From Cryomorpha ignava (GTDB taxonomy: Bacteria; Bacteroidota; Bacteroidia; Flavobacteriales_D; Cryomorphaceae), in contig NZ_JAAGVY010000007.1 of NCBI RefSeq assembly GCF_010686655.1, forward strand, positions 1 to 64,000: DNA of 64,000 bases, read 5' to 3'. This document shows positions 16,762 to 26,243 of the stretch, piece by piece (position 1 is the first letter of the stretch; the number at the start of each line of letters is the position of its first letter). Both the position numbers and the translations under genes were made by a program. The notes beneath the pieces are model-generated. The model was not told where the DNA came from, made no database searches, and worked only from the letters and a program-made list of their open reading frames with translations.

Positions 16762-17844
16762 ATGAAACTCACAGAAGAAAATGTTAAGGAAGTCCTTGGG
16801 AACATTACCGAGCCTGAGGTAAAAAAAGACATTATCTCGCTTGATCTGGTTCGCAATATTGCGATAAGCGACAATAAATTAAATTTCACGCTATACGCAC
16901 TCAATCCGGCCATGCATAGCCGCAAGCGCATGGAAGATGCGTGCAGATTTGCTATAGAACGCAATTTTGGAAAGGAAGTAAAAGTTGACATTGATGTGCA
17001 GCTTTTATCGCAAAATGACCGAGCGCCAGAGCAACGAAAAGTATTGCCCGGAGTGAAAAATATCATTGCCATTGCTTCAGGTAAAGGCGGTGTAGGAAAA
17101 TCGACTGTAGCGGCAAATTTTGCTGCGGGTCTCGCTGCTCAAGGTTTTTCGGTTGGTCTTGTAGATGCCGATATTTACGGCCCATCTATGCCGCTTATGT
17201 TTGATGTGGAAAGTGAAAAACCGCGCACCAAAGAAATCGATGGGAAAAATTACATCCTCCCGGTAGAAAATTATGGAGTTAAAATGCTGTCTATTGGCTT
17301 TTTTGCAGACACATCCCAAGCCATTGTATGGCGCGGACCTATGGCCAGCAAAGCGCTAAATCAAATGTTTGGCGATGCATATTGGGGCCCTTTAGATTAC
17401 ATGATTATTGATCTTCCGCCGGGTACAGGCGATATTCACCTTAGCCTGGTGCAGGGTGTGCCGCTTACGGGAGCTATCATCGTAAGCACCCCACAAAATA
17501 TAGCTCTGGCTGATGCCAAAAAGGCGGTATCGATGTTTCAGCTCGAAGCTATAAAAGTGCCAGTATTGGGTATTATTGAAAACATGGCTTATTTTACTCC
17601 GGCAGAGCTTCCAGACAAGAAATATTATATTTTCGGAAGGGAAGGAGCGCGAGATTTGGCTGTAGATCTCGGAGTGCCGTTTCTCGGCGAGATTCCAATT
17701 GTGCAATCTATACGCGAAGCGGGCGATGTAGGTCGTCCGGCAGTGCTTCAGGAGGAGACAATTGCAGGTGATGCTTTTCGCGAAATAATTCGTAATTTTG
17801 TTAACCAAATGAAGACGAAGAAAGGGGTTCTTAACACCCTCTAA
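16762..17844 (+). CDS. Mrp/ApbC-family iron-sulfur cluster carrier ATPase
   Basis: A 360-residue P-loop protein: N-terminal MIP18/DUF59-like domain (about 1-85), then the deviant Walker A GKGGVGKS (107-114), switch DADIYGPS, and YMIIDLPPGTGD. The family carries [4Fe-4S] clusters to apoproteins. The position where many Mrp proteins have CPxC (after ENMAYF) reads TPAELPDKKYYIFG instead, without cysteines. I recall this as usual among Bacteroidota homologues, so cluster binding may use another site or partner. A NifU-like scaffold gene follows 27 nt downstream, supporting a cluster-assembly role. Confidence 0.9.
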   Translation: MKLTEENVKEVLGNITEPEVKKDIISLDLVRNIAISDNKLNFTLYALNPAMHSRKRMEDACRFAIERNFGKEVKVDIDVQLLSQNDRAPEQRKVLPGVKNIIAIASGKGGVGKSTVAANFAAGLAAQGFSVGLVDADIYGPSMPLMFDVESEKPRTKEIDGKNYILPVENYGVKMLSIGFFADTSQAIVWRGPMASKALNQMFGDAYWGPLDYMIIDLPPGTGDIHLSLVQGVPLTGAIIVSTPQNIALADAKKAVSMFQLEAIKVPVLGIIENMAYFTPAELPDKKYYIFGREGARDLAVDLGVPFLGEIPIVQSIREAGDVGRPAVLQEETIAGDAFREIIRNFVNQMKTKKGVLNTL

Positions 17845-17871
17845 ATCTTAGCGTTTAATGATTCTGAAAGT

Positions 17872-18120
17872 ATGGAAAATCTGGTAGAGAGAATTCAACA
17901 CGCACTTTTGCAAATCAGACCTTTTTTGGAGGCAGATCGTGGCGATATTACACTCGTGGAAGTAACCGATGATATGGTGGCTCGCGTAAAACTTCACGGC
18001 GCTTGCAAAGATTGTAGCATGATAGCTATGACTATGAAGGCCGGCGTGGAAGAGAGTATTAAGAAAGTTGCACCGGAAATTGTATCCGTAGAAGCTATAA
18101 ATCTGGTTAGAGTAAAATAG
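17872..18120 (+). CDS. NifU C-terminal-domain iron-sulfur scaffold
   Basis: An 82-residue single-domain protein of the Nfu type. The cluster-binding motif C45-K-D-C48 lies in HGACKDCSM, preceded by FLEADRGDITLVEV, typical of the domain. As a dimer it would hold one [4Fe-4S] cluster and pass it to clients. It follows mrp with a 27-nt gap and precedes the iron-sulfur/TPP enzyme genes korAB, a sensible client. Confidence 0.92.
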   Translation: MENLVERIQHALLQIRPFLEADRGDITLVEVTDDMVARVKLHGACKDCSMIAMTMKAGVEESIKKVAPEIVSVEAINLVRVK

Positions 18121-18189
18121 CGTTCATACTTTCTCGTTTCATTATTGAGAGTTGCATAAACTCATTCAAATTACAACACTTTACACTTA

Positions 18190-20058
18190 GTGGAAAATTC
18201 AGATATAAAAATGCCACAGCGCGTTAGCGAAAGCAAAAAAGAAGTTACGATTTTATTTGCCGGCGATTCGGGTGATGGAATTCAACTTACGGGTTCGCAG
18301 TTTACAAATACAAGCGCCCTTTTCGGGAATGACATTAGCACGTTTCCGAGCTATCCTGCAGAAATTAGAGCTCCGCAGGGAACTATTGCTGGGGTTTCGG
18401 GCTTCCAATTAAACTTTGGAAGTATCGAGATTTTTACTCCGGGCGATAGATGCGATGTGCTTGTAGTAATGAATGCCGCAGCGCTCAAAGCCAATCTCGA
18501 TAAGTTAAAAATTGGCGGAGCAATTATTGCAAATATTGCCGGTTTTGACAAGAAAAATCTAAAACTGGCAGGTTATCTCGATCAGCGCAACCCTTTGGAA
18601 GATAATTCTTTGGGTAAGTATCGCGTTATAGAAATAGATGTTACAAAACTCACCCGCGAATCCTTAAAGGATTCAAGCCTGGGAATGAAGGAAAAGGACC
18701 GCAGCAAGAACATGTTCGTTCTCGGTTTTCTTTACTGGATGTACAACCGTGAGCTTGCGATGACCGAAAAGTTCCTGAAAGAGAAGTTTGCTAAAAGTCC
18801 GGAACTCATCGAGTCGAATATGGCCGTACTCAAAGCCGGTTATAATTATGGCGATACCAGCGAAATGTTTACTACTCGCTATGAGGTAAAACCTGCACCA
18901 ATGCCGAAAGGCACTTATCGCAATATGATGGGAAATCAGGCTCTTGCGATTGGTCTTATCGCCGCAGCGCAGAAAGCAGATTTACCCCTATTTTACGGAA
19001 GTTACCCCATTACGCCGGCTTCTGACATTCTCCATGAATTATCAAGGCATAAAAATTTTAACGTCCGCTCTTTTCAGGCGGAAGATGAAATTGCTGCGAT
19101 AACTTCTGCAATAGGTGCTTCCTTTGCGGGAAATATCGGTATGACGGCTTCAAGCGGTCCCGGTATTGCCTTAAAAGGCGAAGCGCTTGGGTTGGCGTGC
19201 ATCCTCGAATTGCCACTTGTTGTGGTAAACGTACAGCGCGGTGGTCCATCAACAGGGCTGCCAACTAAAACAGAACAGGCAGATTTGATGCAAGCATTTT
19301 ATGGACGAAATGGTGAGGCACCTATTCCAATAATTGCTGCGTCGTCGCCAAAAGATTGCTTTGACACTGCCTTTGAAGCTGTAAGAATAGCAGTTGAGCA
19401 CATGACGCCCGTATTCTTACTTTCTGATGGGTACATTGGAAATGGGGCAGAGCCGTGGAGACTAAAATCTGCTGCTGACTTACCAAAAATTACTGCTCCG
19501 CTTATTCAAAAGCCAAATGCAGGAGATGCCTTCTTGCCTTATAAGCGCAACGAGAAAGGCGTGCGGCCATGGGCTGTGCCGGGCATTGCTGGTCTGGAGC
19601 ACCGAATTGGAGGATTGGAAAAAGAAGACATCACGGGAAATGTTTCTTACGATCCCGAGAACCATGAGAAAATGGTGAAACTACGGGCTGAAAAGATCGA
19701 TAAAATTGCACTTTCCATTCCGCTACAGGAGTTTGATAATGGATTTGCCACAGGGAAACTTTGCATATTAAGCTGGGGTTCAACTTACGGCGCAGTAAAA
19801 ACTGCCGTGAAAGAAATGGTTGAAGAAGGTTACTCTGTATCGCATATTCATTTGCGTTATATCTTCCCGTTTCCGCGAAATCTTGAGCAACTACTTTCGG
19901 GTTTTGACCACGTCATGGTTCCCGAATTGAATAATGGTCAACTGGTTAAAATCGTCAGAAGTGAATTTTTGATTGATGCAAAACCACTCAATAAAATTAA
20001 AGGCCTTCCTTTTTCTTCCATAGAAATTAGAGAAGAAGCTGAAAAATACTTTGTATAA
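18190..20058 (+). CDS. korA: 2-oxoacid:ferredoxin oxidoreductase, fused gamma-alpha subunit
   Basis: A 622-residue protein. The gamma-type domain (about 18-215) begins TILFAGDSGDGIQLTG and the alpha-type TPP-pyrimidine domain starts at GNQALAIGLIAAAQKA and PLFYGSYPITPASDILHELS. It continues through ASSGPGIALKGEALGLA and the C-terminal transketolase-like part. With KorB it oxidatively decarboxylates 2-oxoglutarate or another 2-oxoacid to an acyl-CoA, reducing ferredoxin. The start is GTG; the next ATG is 21 bp in. The stop overlaps the korB start by one base (TAATG). Exact 2-oxoacid preference is not readable. Confidence 0.92.
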   Translation: MENSDIKMPQRVSESKKEVTILFAGDSGDGIQLTGSQFTNTSALFGNDISTFPSYPAEIRAPQGTIAGVSGFQLNFGSIEIFTPGDRCDVLVVMNAAALKANLDKLKIGGAIIANIAGFDKKNLKLAGYLDQRNPLEDNSLGKYRVIEIDVTKLTRESLKDSSLGMKEKDRSKNMFVLGFLYWMYNRELAMTEKFLKEKFAKSPELIESNMAVLKAGYNYGDTSEMFTTRYEVKPAPMPKGTYRNMMGNQALAIGLIAAAQKADLPLFYGSYPITPASDILHELSRHKNFNVRSFQAEDEIAAITSAIGASFAGNIGMTASSGPGIALKGEALGLACILELPLVVVNVQRGGPSTGLPTKTEQADLMQAFYGRNGEAPIPIIAASSPKDCFDTAFEAVRIAVEHMTPVFLLSDGYIGNGAEPWRLKSAADLPKITAPLIQKPNAGDAFLPYKRNEKGVRPWAVPGIAGLEHRIGGLEKEDITGNVSYDPENHEKMVKLRAEKIDKIALSIPLQEFDNGFATGKLCILSWGSTYGAVKTAVKEMVEEGYSVSHIHLRYIFPFPRNLEQLLSGFDHVMVPELNNGQLVKIVRSEFLIDAKPLNKIKGLPFSSIEIREEAEKYFV

Positions 20059-21095
20059 TGAGCACAATAGCAGAAAAACCAAAAAGTACAGCCAAAGATT
20101 TTAGCAGCGATCAGGAAATCAGATGGTGTCCCGGTTGTGGCGATTATTCTATTTTAAAACAAGTGCAAACCATTCTTCCGGAAATAGGCGTAGAGCGCCA
20201 AAATGTGGTCTTTATTTCTGGAATCGGTTGCTCATCGCGCTTTCCGTATTACATGAACACCTACGGAATGCACAGTATACACGGGCGTGCACCTGCTTTT
20301 GCCAGCGGACTTAAAATCTCAAATCCCGATTTAAGTGTTTGGGTAATTACCGGCGATGGCGATGCGCTGTCTATCGGTGGAAACCACCTGATACACCTGC
20401 TTCGAAGAAATTTTAATCTCAATATCCTCTTGTTTAACAATGAGATATACGGATTGACCAAAGGCCAGTATTCGCCAACATCCCCGGAAGGGAAAGTAAC
20501 GAAATCTACTCCTATGGGTTCGATAGATCACCCGTTTAATCCACTCGCACTTGCCGCCGGAGCCGATGGAACTTTTATTGCGCGGGCAATGGACAGAGAT
20601 CCGGTACAATTGCGCGATGTATTGCGTGAAGCCAGCGAACACAAAGGAACTTCCCTAGTAGAGATTTACCAAAATTGCAACGTTTTTAACGACGGAGCAT
20701 TTGAAGTTTTTACAGATAAGCACACCAAAGCCAATACCACCATATTTGTTGAACATGGAAAGCCTATGGTTTTTGGTGAAAACCAAAACCTGGGATTGAG
20801 ACTCGATGGCGCAACACCTGTTGTCGTTGACTTAGAGGTCGGAGAATATGCAGTAGATGACCTTTGGGTTCACGATAAAACGGATAGGTTTAAAGCCGGA
20901 ATATTAATGCGTTGTTTCGAAACTCCGGGAGCCGATGGACAAGGAATTCCTAGGCCTTTTGGTGTTTTTTATCGCGAAAACAGAGCCTGCTACGAGGATT
21001 TACTTCACAATCAAATCAAAACCGCCTATGAACGCAAAGGTGAAGGAGATCTGGACGCACTTTTACGTGGAAATAATACATGGACAATTGAGTAG
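20058..21095 (+). CDS. korB: 2-oxoacid:ferredoxin oxidoreductase, beta subunit
   Basis: A 345-residue TPP-binding subunit. CPGCGDYSIL near the N-terminus supplies cluster or TPP-near cysteines, and the TPP diphosphate motif GDGDALSIGGNHLIHLLRRN continues to NNEIYGLTKGQYSPTS, where the KGQYSPTS loop is typical of KorB. It forms the catalytic heterodimer with KorA. It is the last gene of the operon. The 200-bp gap downstream contains only degenerate repeat-like sequence (CTTTGCGCCTTGGTGGTTAAA-type) and no visible terminator. Confidence 0.92.
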   Translation: MSTIAEKPKSTAKDFSSDQEIRWCPGCGDYSILKQVQTILPEIGVERQNVVFISGIGCSSRFPYYMNTYGMHSIHGRAPAFASGLKISNPDLSVWVITGDGDALSIGGNHLIHLLRRNFNLNILLFNNEIYGLTKGQYSPTSPEGKVTKSTPMGSIDHPFNPLALAAGADGTFIARAMDRDPVQLRDVLREASEHKGTSLVEIYQNCNVFNDGAFEVFTDKHTKANTTIFVEHGKPMVFGENQNLGLRLDGATPVVVDLEVGEYAVDDLWVHDKTDRFKAGILMRCFETPGADGQGIPRPFGVFYRENRACYEDLLHNQIKTAYERKGEGDLDALLRGNNTWTIE

Positions 21096-21297
21096 GTCGC
21101 TAAGTTGGTTTTTTCAAGATTCGAAACGCCTTGCAAGCCGATATTCACTTCCCGTGCGGTATTGAAACTACGGTATCTTGCCTTACAGAATTTAATTTTC
21201 TCGATATGGATCGCTGAAATTTCACTTTGAAAACTCAATCGGCTTACTTAAACCTTTGCGCCTTGGTGGTTAAAAGAACTCGCTCGCGTGTGCAGGA

Positions 21298-22041
21298 TTA
21301 CACTTTGGGTTCCACCTTGTCTTCTTTGGTGATTTTGGAGCGATTCTTTGCAACAGCTTTTCCTTTATACTTATTTAATTCTGCATATATCGAATCACAC
21401 TGTGGGTCATGCAGATAGAATTTATTCTCACCTTCAATCTTCTTTCGATTTCTGGTAAACCGAGCATCTGCAATCTTATCTCTGTCTAAATGAGTTGCAG
21501 CTGCCAAGGCATCTATCCATTGGGTTTCCGATTCATTGATTATCTCGTCGTATGAAATTGCACATCCACCATGAATATTTAATAAAATCAGACCGGTTTG
21601 ATACATATCAATATAATCTTCCTTTAATTTCTTTACTGAACTCGGATTTTTAATGAGCATGCTTAAAGCAAAATCTTCAAATCTTCTGTAAGCAAGAATT
21701 ACTGTAACATCATATCCTTCTTTTTTAATGTAATAAGGCAGCATATGCGATAATGGTGGAAATTTTGCAAAGCTTACTTGTTCAAATAGGTCATGAATGT
21801 TTTTGGATAGTTTTTTCTCTATTTTCCTAACGGCCGTGTCAGAAAATTTTTTGAGAAAAACAATGCGTTTTAAGTACTTATATGAGCCTACTAAAATTGG
21901 ATGCTCAAAGGCGCCACCGGTGCGATTCCATGACTCTGAAGAAACCCCAAAATCAGCACCTGCATCTGATAAAACGGCACACATTAATGAAGTGCCCGTG
22001 CGCGGTGAACCAACGACAATAAAAACCTTTTTATCTGACAT
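21298..22041 (-). CDS. Sulfotransferase-like P-loop protein
   Basis: A 247-residue protein opening with VFIVVGSPRTGTSLM, the 5'-phosphosulfate-binding loop of PAPS-dependent sulfotransferases. A YRRFEDFALSML stretch about residue 118 fits the 3'-phosphate-binding region (R and S). The family moves a sulfuryl group from PAPS to sugars, lipids or peptides. The C-terminus is lysine-rich. There is no neighbouring PAPS or glycan gene to name the acceptor. It is transcribed alone from a TACTTTCG box. Confidence 0.72.
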   Translation of the reverse strand: MSDKKVFIVVGSPRTGTSLMCAVLSDAGADFGVSSESWNRTGGAFEHPILVGSYKYLKRIVFLKKFSDTAVRKIEKKLSKNIHDLFEQVSFAKFPPLSHMLPYYIKKEGYDVTVILAYRRFEDFALSMLIKNPSSVKKLKEDYIDMYQTGLILLNIHGGCAISYDEIINESETQWIDALAAATHLDRDKIADARFTRNRKKIEGENKFYLHDPQCDSIYAELNKYKGKAVAKNRSKITKEDKVEPKV

Positions 22042-22083
22042 TCAATTTTAATTGATGTTATAATCCTATTTGGAAAATTTTAA

Positions 22084-22091
22084 CGAAAGTA
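22084..22091 (-). promoter_or_regulatory. -7 promoter box (TACTTTCG) for the sulfotransferase-like gene
   Basis: On the minus strand, TACTTTCG, one mismatch from TAnnTTTG, 42 nt upstream of the ATG. Confidence 0.45.
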
Positions 22092-22230
22092 GAAATATTT
22101 TGTTACAATGATAAAACCACGCCCTTTTTGTAATACTGCTTATCGGTAAGTGATATTATTACCGTCTTATTAGTTTATTTTACGTCCTACCGCGAGTAAA
22201 AGAATTGCGAAACTATGAGTGGGAAAAATC

Positions 22231-23010
22231 CTACTTCAAATTCTCCGGAATGATACAAACAGGAATAGGTACCATTTTATGTTTATTCTGCTCATTTCGC
22301 TTTCGATAAATATCCAAAACTACTTTTTGACGTGGAGTCAAAACTGCCTCATCTCCGTCAAAGCCCATTGCCCATTCTAGCTCGGGATACGAAGCACCTA
22401 TTTGGTCTTCGTCGGTGCGGTCGTCTCCGAATAAGCCATCAGTAGGAGCTGCAGCGATTATTTCGGGAATAATGTCAAGATAAGCGCCTAATTCGTAAAC
22501 TTCAGATTTTGTAAGATCGGCAATAGGACTAAGATCTACACCACCATCGCCGTATTTGGTAAAAAAGCCAACACCAAAGTCTTCTACCTTGTTGCCGGTT
22601 CCCGCTACAAGCAAGTGATTCAAGCCGGCATAATAATAGAGGGTGGTCATTCTTAGCCTCGCGCGCGTATTGGCAAAAGCCAAACTCAAAACCGATTCAT
22701 CGCTATGCTGAGGCAGACTTTCAGCCAGCGAATCATATGGTTTTGTAAGTTCTACTGTGGCTGATGACACATTGGGATACACGTTCTCAAGTGATTCAAT
22801 ATGCTTTCGGGCTCTACTTACCTGGGTTGGATTTTGATGTATAGGCATTTCCAGACAAATGAGTTTAAGGCTGGTGCGCGCGCACAAGGCAGAAGTAACA
22901 GCCGAGTCAATTCCACCAGAAACTCCCAATACAAAACCATTAACCCCGGCCTGTTCGGCATAGGTCTTTAGCCAGCTAATGATATGATTTGCAACTAAAG
23001 ATGAATCCAT
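22231..23010 (-). CDS. nadE: NH3-dependent NAD+ synthetase
   Basis: A 259-residue synthetase domain without a glutaminase domain. The PP-loop SGGIDS is at residues 31-36. Later motifs include GTGNKVEDFGVGFFTKYGDG and LSPIADLTKSEV. It amidates deamido-NAD with ammonia and ATP, the last step of NAD synthesis. It follows the PorT-like gene by 46 bp on the same strand and lies close to gldBC, an arrangement I recall from gliding Flavobacteriia. Confidence 0.93.
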   Translation of the reverse strand: MDSSLVANHIISWLKTYAEQAGVNGFVLGVSGGIDSAVTSALCARTSLKLICLEMPIHQNPTQVSRARKHIESLENVYPNVSSATVELTKPYDSLAESLPQHSDESVLSLAFANTRARLRMTTLYYYAGLNHLLVAGTGNKVEDFGVGFFTKYGDGGVDLSPIADLTKSEVYELGAYLDIIPEIIAAAPTDGLFGDDRTDEDQIGASYPELEWAMGFDGDEAVLTPRQKVVLDIYRKRNEQNKHKMVPIPVCIIPENLK

Positions 23011-23056
23011 AGGGCGTCGCCGCTCAAGTATAAATCACGATTGTTTTGACGGTATC

Positions 23057-23800
23057 TTAGAAATAGACCCCTACATTTACCATAATAGCATTAGAAGTGC
23101 CATTAATTCGTTCTAACCTTCCATTTTTCAATATCTCTGCTTTTTTGCTGAAAATATTATTCAACCCATTATTCCAAGTTACACTTACAAATAGATTTGT
23201 GGTTCCTGTAAGATTAAACTCCGCACCACCTTCTATGTGCAATCCTGCACGGTATAAAGTGCTATAGTCCGGTGAGTCCTCATCTTCTCTAGATAACACA
23301 GAACCATCTGGAAGCTGATCCTTGCTGTTGTAAACAGATTTTATTTTCAAACCGTTGTCAATACCAACTCGTGCAAAATATACAGTATAGCCTACCTCAT
23401 TCGTGCGCAGCATCATAGTAAGCGGAATATTAATATAATTAAATCGATAGTCAATAGTTCGGGCTGCGATAAAACTGCCGTCGTCAGGGTTCTGATAGGT
23501 ATATTTTAAAGTACCTCCTGTATTTAAAACAAAGAGACCTGTGCTGAAATAATAATTACGATTTGAACCCAATCCAAAATCAGTGTGAAGACCATAACCA
23601 ATATTTAATCTTGCTCCATCGGGATCTACAAACTCGGCTCCTCCATTTGGAGTGAGCCATGAAAAAACAGTAGAAAAGGAAAGTCCCATTCTAAATCCTG
23701 GATTTTTTGTAAGTCCTTCCGGGGTTATTTCAGAGGGCTGGGCGAATGATGTGGCTGCACATAATAAAAGTGCGGGAATAAGCAGTGCTATCTTTTTCAT
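23057..23800 (-). CDS. PorT-like outer-membrane beta-barrel protein
   Basis: A protein of about 247 residues with a signal peptide (MKKIALLIPALLLCAATSFA) when started at the second methionine, 15 bp inside the longest frame; I prefer this start because it opens with the lysine pair. The rest alternates polar and aromatic residues in strand-like blocks and ends NVGVYF with a terminal aromatic, as in outer-membrane barrels of PF13568 (PorT/OmpA-like fold). No catalytic motif. It is likely cotranscribed with nadE. A type IX secretion or motility link is suggested only by the neighbouring gld genes. Confidence 0.8.
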   Translation of the reverse strand: MKKIALLIPALLLCAATSFAQPSEITPEGLTKNPGFRMGLSFSTVFSWLTPNGGAEFVDPDGARLNIGYGLHTDFGLGSNRNYYFSTGLFVLNTGGTLKYTYQNPDDGSFIAARTIDYRFNYINIPLTMMLRTNEVGYTVYFARVGIDNGLKIKSVYNSKDQLPDGSVLSREDEDSPDYSTLYRAGLHIEGGAEFNLTGTTNLFVSVTWNNGLNNIFSKKAEILKNGRLERINGTSNAIMVNVGVYF

Positions 23801-23826
23801 TAGTTTTGCAAGCATTTAATTTGCGA

Positions 23827-23834
23827 TAAAAGTA
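23827..23834 (-). promoter_or_regulatory. Candidate -7 promoter box (TACTTTTA) for the PorT-like gene
   Basis: On the minus strand, TACTTTTA, one mismatch from consensus, 26 nt upstream of the preferred ATG, in the divergent gap with gldB. Confidence 0.45.
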
Positions 23835-23847
23835 CGTAATTTTTAAT

Positions 23848-24864
23848 ATGAACATCCACAAGCTCCTTTTAGTTCTAATAAGTTTGAGTTTATTTCAATC
23901 TTGTACTGATTCCAGATGGAAGGCAGACACCTCTAAGGTGGAATATAATGGCGAAATTCTAAGACTTGATAAAGCGGTTTTTTCGCTTAATAACAACTTT
24001 TCGCAAAATGAACTGGTGGCTTTAAAGCCCAAATATGGAAATTTTCTGGATATTTATTTAACCCAAATTATGCAGGTGGGGTCCCCCGACAATCCTATGA
24101 CTGCCAGCCTTTTTGCCAGATTTTTAAACGATCCCGATTGGCGGGAATTACAGAGTATTATCGAAAAGAAGCATCCCAATCTCGATAAAGAATCTGCCGA
24201 GCTGGAAAATGCCCTTAAGAGATATGCAGTGCTTTTTCAGGAAACTGAACTGCCTGAAATTGTAGCCTATAATTCGGGATTTAATGTAGGAATTTATCCC
24301 GAAAAAAAATACCTGGGTATAGGGCTCGAATGGTATGCGGGTAGTGATCTTGAAATATTTAAAAGGCTTCCACCCGATCTTTTTCCGCAGTATAAACGCG
24401 ATAAAATGTTGCCGGAGTTTATGACAATAAATGCCTTAAAAGGTTGGTTGTTGGTAAAGTATCAGGATAAGTTGCACGGTGAGACGCTTTTAAACAGGAT
24501 GGCTTTTGCCGGAAAAATTCACTATGTGGCATCAGTGCTAATGGAAGAAGTAAGCGATAGACAATTGCTTAATTATTCGCAGCAACAAATAGAATGGAGC
24601 GAAATGCAGGAATACGACGTATGGAAACATATGCTTGAGAATGATTTGATTTTTTCTGAAGATGCAAAAGAGGTTAGTACTCTGATGAATGATGGGCCAT
24701 TTACTCCCGGAATGCCACCTGAATCACCAGGAGGTGTGGGAAATTATATCGGTTACAAAATGGTAGAGGTTTATATGGAGCGAAATGAAAATGTAACACT
24801 CGTGGATTTATTGAATATGGAAAACGACCGCGAATTTTTAAATAATTACAAACCAGGAAGATGA
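23848..24864 (+). CDS. gldB: Gliding motility lipoprotein GldB
   Basis: A 338-residue lipoprotein: lipobox LFQSC with C19, then a mostly helical body. Phrases such as LRLDKAVFS near the N-terminus, GIGLEWYAGSD and PGRVGNYIG-like GGVGNYIGYKMVE near the C-terminus match GldB as I remember it. GldB is required for gliding and for the type IX secretion-linked machinery in Flavobacterium; its biochemical activity is unclear. The overlap with gldC (ATGA) supports the call. Confidence 0.88.
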   Translation: MNIHKLLLVLISLSLFQSCTDSRWKADTSKVEYNGEILRLDKAVFSLNNNFSQNELVALKPKYGNFLDIYLTQIMQVGSPDNPMTASLFARFLNDPDWRELQSIIEKKHPNLDKESAELENALKRYAVLFQETELPEIVAYNSGFNVGIYPEKKYLGIGLEWYAGSDLEIFKRLPPDLFPQYKRDKMLPEFMTINALKGWLLVKYQDKLHGETLLNRMAFAGKIHYVASVLMEEVSDRQLLNYSQQQIEWSEMQEYDVWKHMLENDLIFSEDAKEVSTLMNDGPFTPGMPPESPGGVGNYIGYKMVEVYMERNENVTLVDLLNMENDREFLNNYKPGR

Positions 24865-25199
24865 AAGACGAAATAACAAAAGAAACTACAATAACTTTGA
24901 AAGTGGGATTGGATGAAAATCAGGTACCCGTTGATATGCACTGGAATGCAAGCGATGGTGGAGGAAACGGAAAATGCAAGGCTTTTATGCTTTCCATTTG
25001 GGATGAGGTTGATGAGAACACAATGCGTATTGACTTATGGAACAAAGAAATGAGCGTATATGATATGCAGCGTTTTTTTCACCAAACTCTTCTCACAATG
25101 AGTGATACTTTTAAAAATGCTACCGGTCAGGAGAATATTTCGAACGATATCCGGAAGTTTGCTGATGAATTTGCGAAGAAGACTGAGCTTTTGGGATAG
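24861..25199 (+). CDS. gldC: Gliding motility protein GldC
   Basis: A 112-residue cytoplasmic protein without signal peptide. It begins with TTITLKVGLDENQVPVDMHW and continues with CKAFMLSIWD, LWNKEMSVYDMQRF and a helical tail, all characteristic of GldC. It improves gliding but its molecular role is not known. It overlaps gldB by 4 bp. No terminator is visible; repeats follow at once. Confidence 0.9.
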   Translation: MKDEITKETTITLKVGLDENQVPVDMHWNASDGGGNGKCKAFMLSIWDEVDENTMRIDLWNKEMSVYDMQRFFHQTLLTMSDTFKNATGQENISNDIRKFADEFAKKTELLG

Positions 25200-25206
25200 T
25201 TTTTTA

Positions 25207-25297
25207 ATAGGCAATAGGCAATAGGCAATGAGCAATAGGCTATGAGCAATTTGCAATGAGCAATAGGCTATGAGCAATTTGCAATGAGCAATCGCCA
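25207..25297. repeat. 28-bp tandem caat/ggc repeats in a 405-bp gene-free gap
   Basis: Two full 28-bp copies (25225-25252 and 25253-25280, beginning GCAATGAGCAATAGG) are followed by a partial copy and preceded by caataggcaatagg. The rest of the gap to 25604 is non-coding by eye: scattered stops in all frames, no tRNA, no hairpin of note. Similar caattgcc strings occur at 9199-9230 and 27346-27680. Confidence 0.7.
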
Positions 25298-25604
25298 AAT
25301 TTTTGGGCAAAGACAGGCTCTTCTGTATTTAAATCCTATGGATTCGAAAAACCGCACGTACCTATAAAGTGGAGAAATAGCATCGGCTTTGGGTACTGTT
25401 ATATAATTTCCGAAAACCCTTAACGCACCTTAACTTCTCAATGGTTTATTGTTTTTGAACGATTAAGATAGTAAGGAAAATGAAAAAGTGATAATGCAAC
25501 GTGAGCCCAAGGCACAGTTTGCTATTGTAATTGAATAGGGATGGGATACTGGAATGCAAATGAGGATTCAGCAATACCAAAAACAAAACACCAAGAACAA
25601 AAAA

Positions 25605-26243
25605 CTAATTCGGGAGAACAAACAACTTATTAGTCTCATCAATAAAATTCAAAATCTCAACGCGACCCAAACCGCTTTCAGAAGAGCTCACATATTGAGT
25701 AGGCAGCTCCTCCCAAATTTCTAGCATCCTGGCGTTGTATTTTGCGATATTTTCTTCTAATGGTTTGGGTTTTAGCTTGTCGGCCTTTGTGAAAATCATT
25801 GCAAAGGGAATGCCTTTCGTTCCCAGACGTTCCATAAAATCCATATCAACTTCTTGTGGTGTATGGCGCGCATCGATTAATACAAAAACACACATCAAGC
25901 TTTCGCGTTTTTCCAGAAAGGGCATAATCAGCTTTTGAAATTCCGCTTTTAGTGTTTTTGAAACTCTGGCGTATCCGTATCCGGGTAAATCTACCAGGTA
26001 CCAAGCTACTTCTTCCTTATCGCCCGCTGGAGCAATAGAGAAATGATTGATTAGTTGCGTCTTGCCCGGTCTGCCCGATGTTTTTGCCAAATCTTTGCGC
26101 CCGGTGAGCATATTTATCAGCGACGATTTGCCCACATTGCTGCGCCCCACAAAAGCGTATTCAGGAAAAGCGGGATCGGGTAATTGACTGATTTTGCTAC
26201 TGCTAATCAGAAAATTGCTTGTCAAATAAGGCTCTGCAATCAT
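25605..26243 (-). CDS. engB: Ribosome biogenesis GTPase EngB (YihA/YsxC)
   Basis: A 212-residue TRAFAC-class GTPase: G1 GRSNVGKSS (33-41), G2 region RPGKTQLINHF, G3 DLPGYGYARV and G4 TKADK. It acts in late 50S subunit assembly. Its start overlaps the stop of the alpha/beta hydrolase by one base (TAATG), so they form an operon. In Bacteroidota this pair often precedes mraZ in the opposite direction, as here. Confidence 0.93.
   Translation of the reverse strand: MIAEPYLTSNFLISSSKISQLPDPAFPEYAFVGRSNVGKSSLINMLTGRKDLAKTSGRPGKTQLINHFSIAPAGDKEEVAWYLVDLPGYGYARVSKTLKAEFQKLIMPFLEKRESLMCVFVLIDARHTPQEVDMDFMERLGTKGIPFAMIFTKADKLKPKPLEENIAKYNARMLEIWEELPTQYVSSSESGLGRVEILNFIDETNKLFVLPN

Noticed and set aside
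25225-25292. CRISPR array
   Set aside because: The units are directly tandem without spacers, and no cas genes are present.
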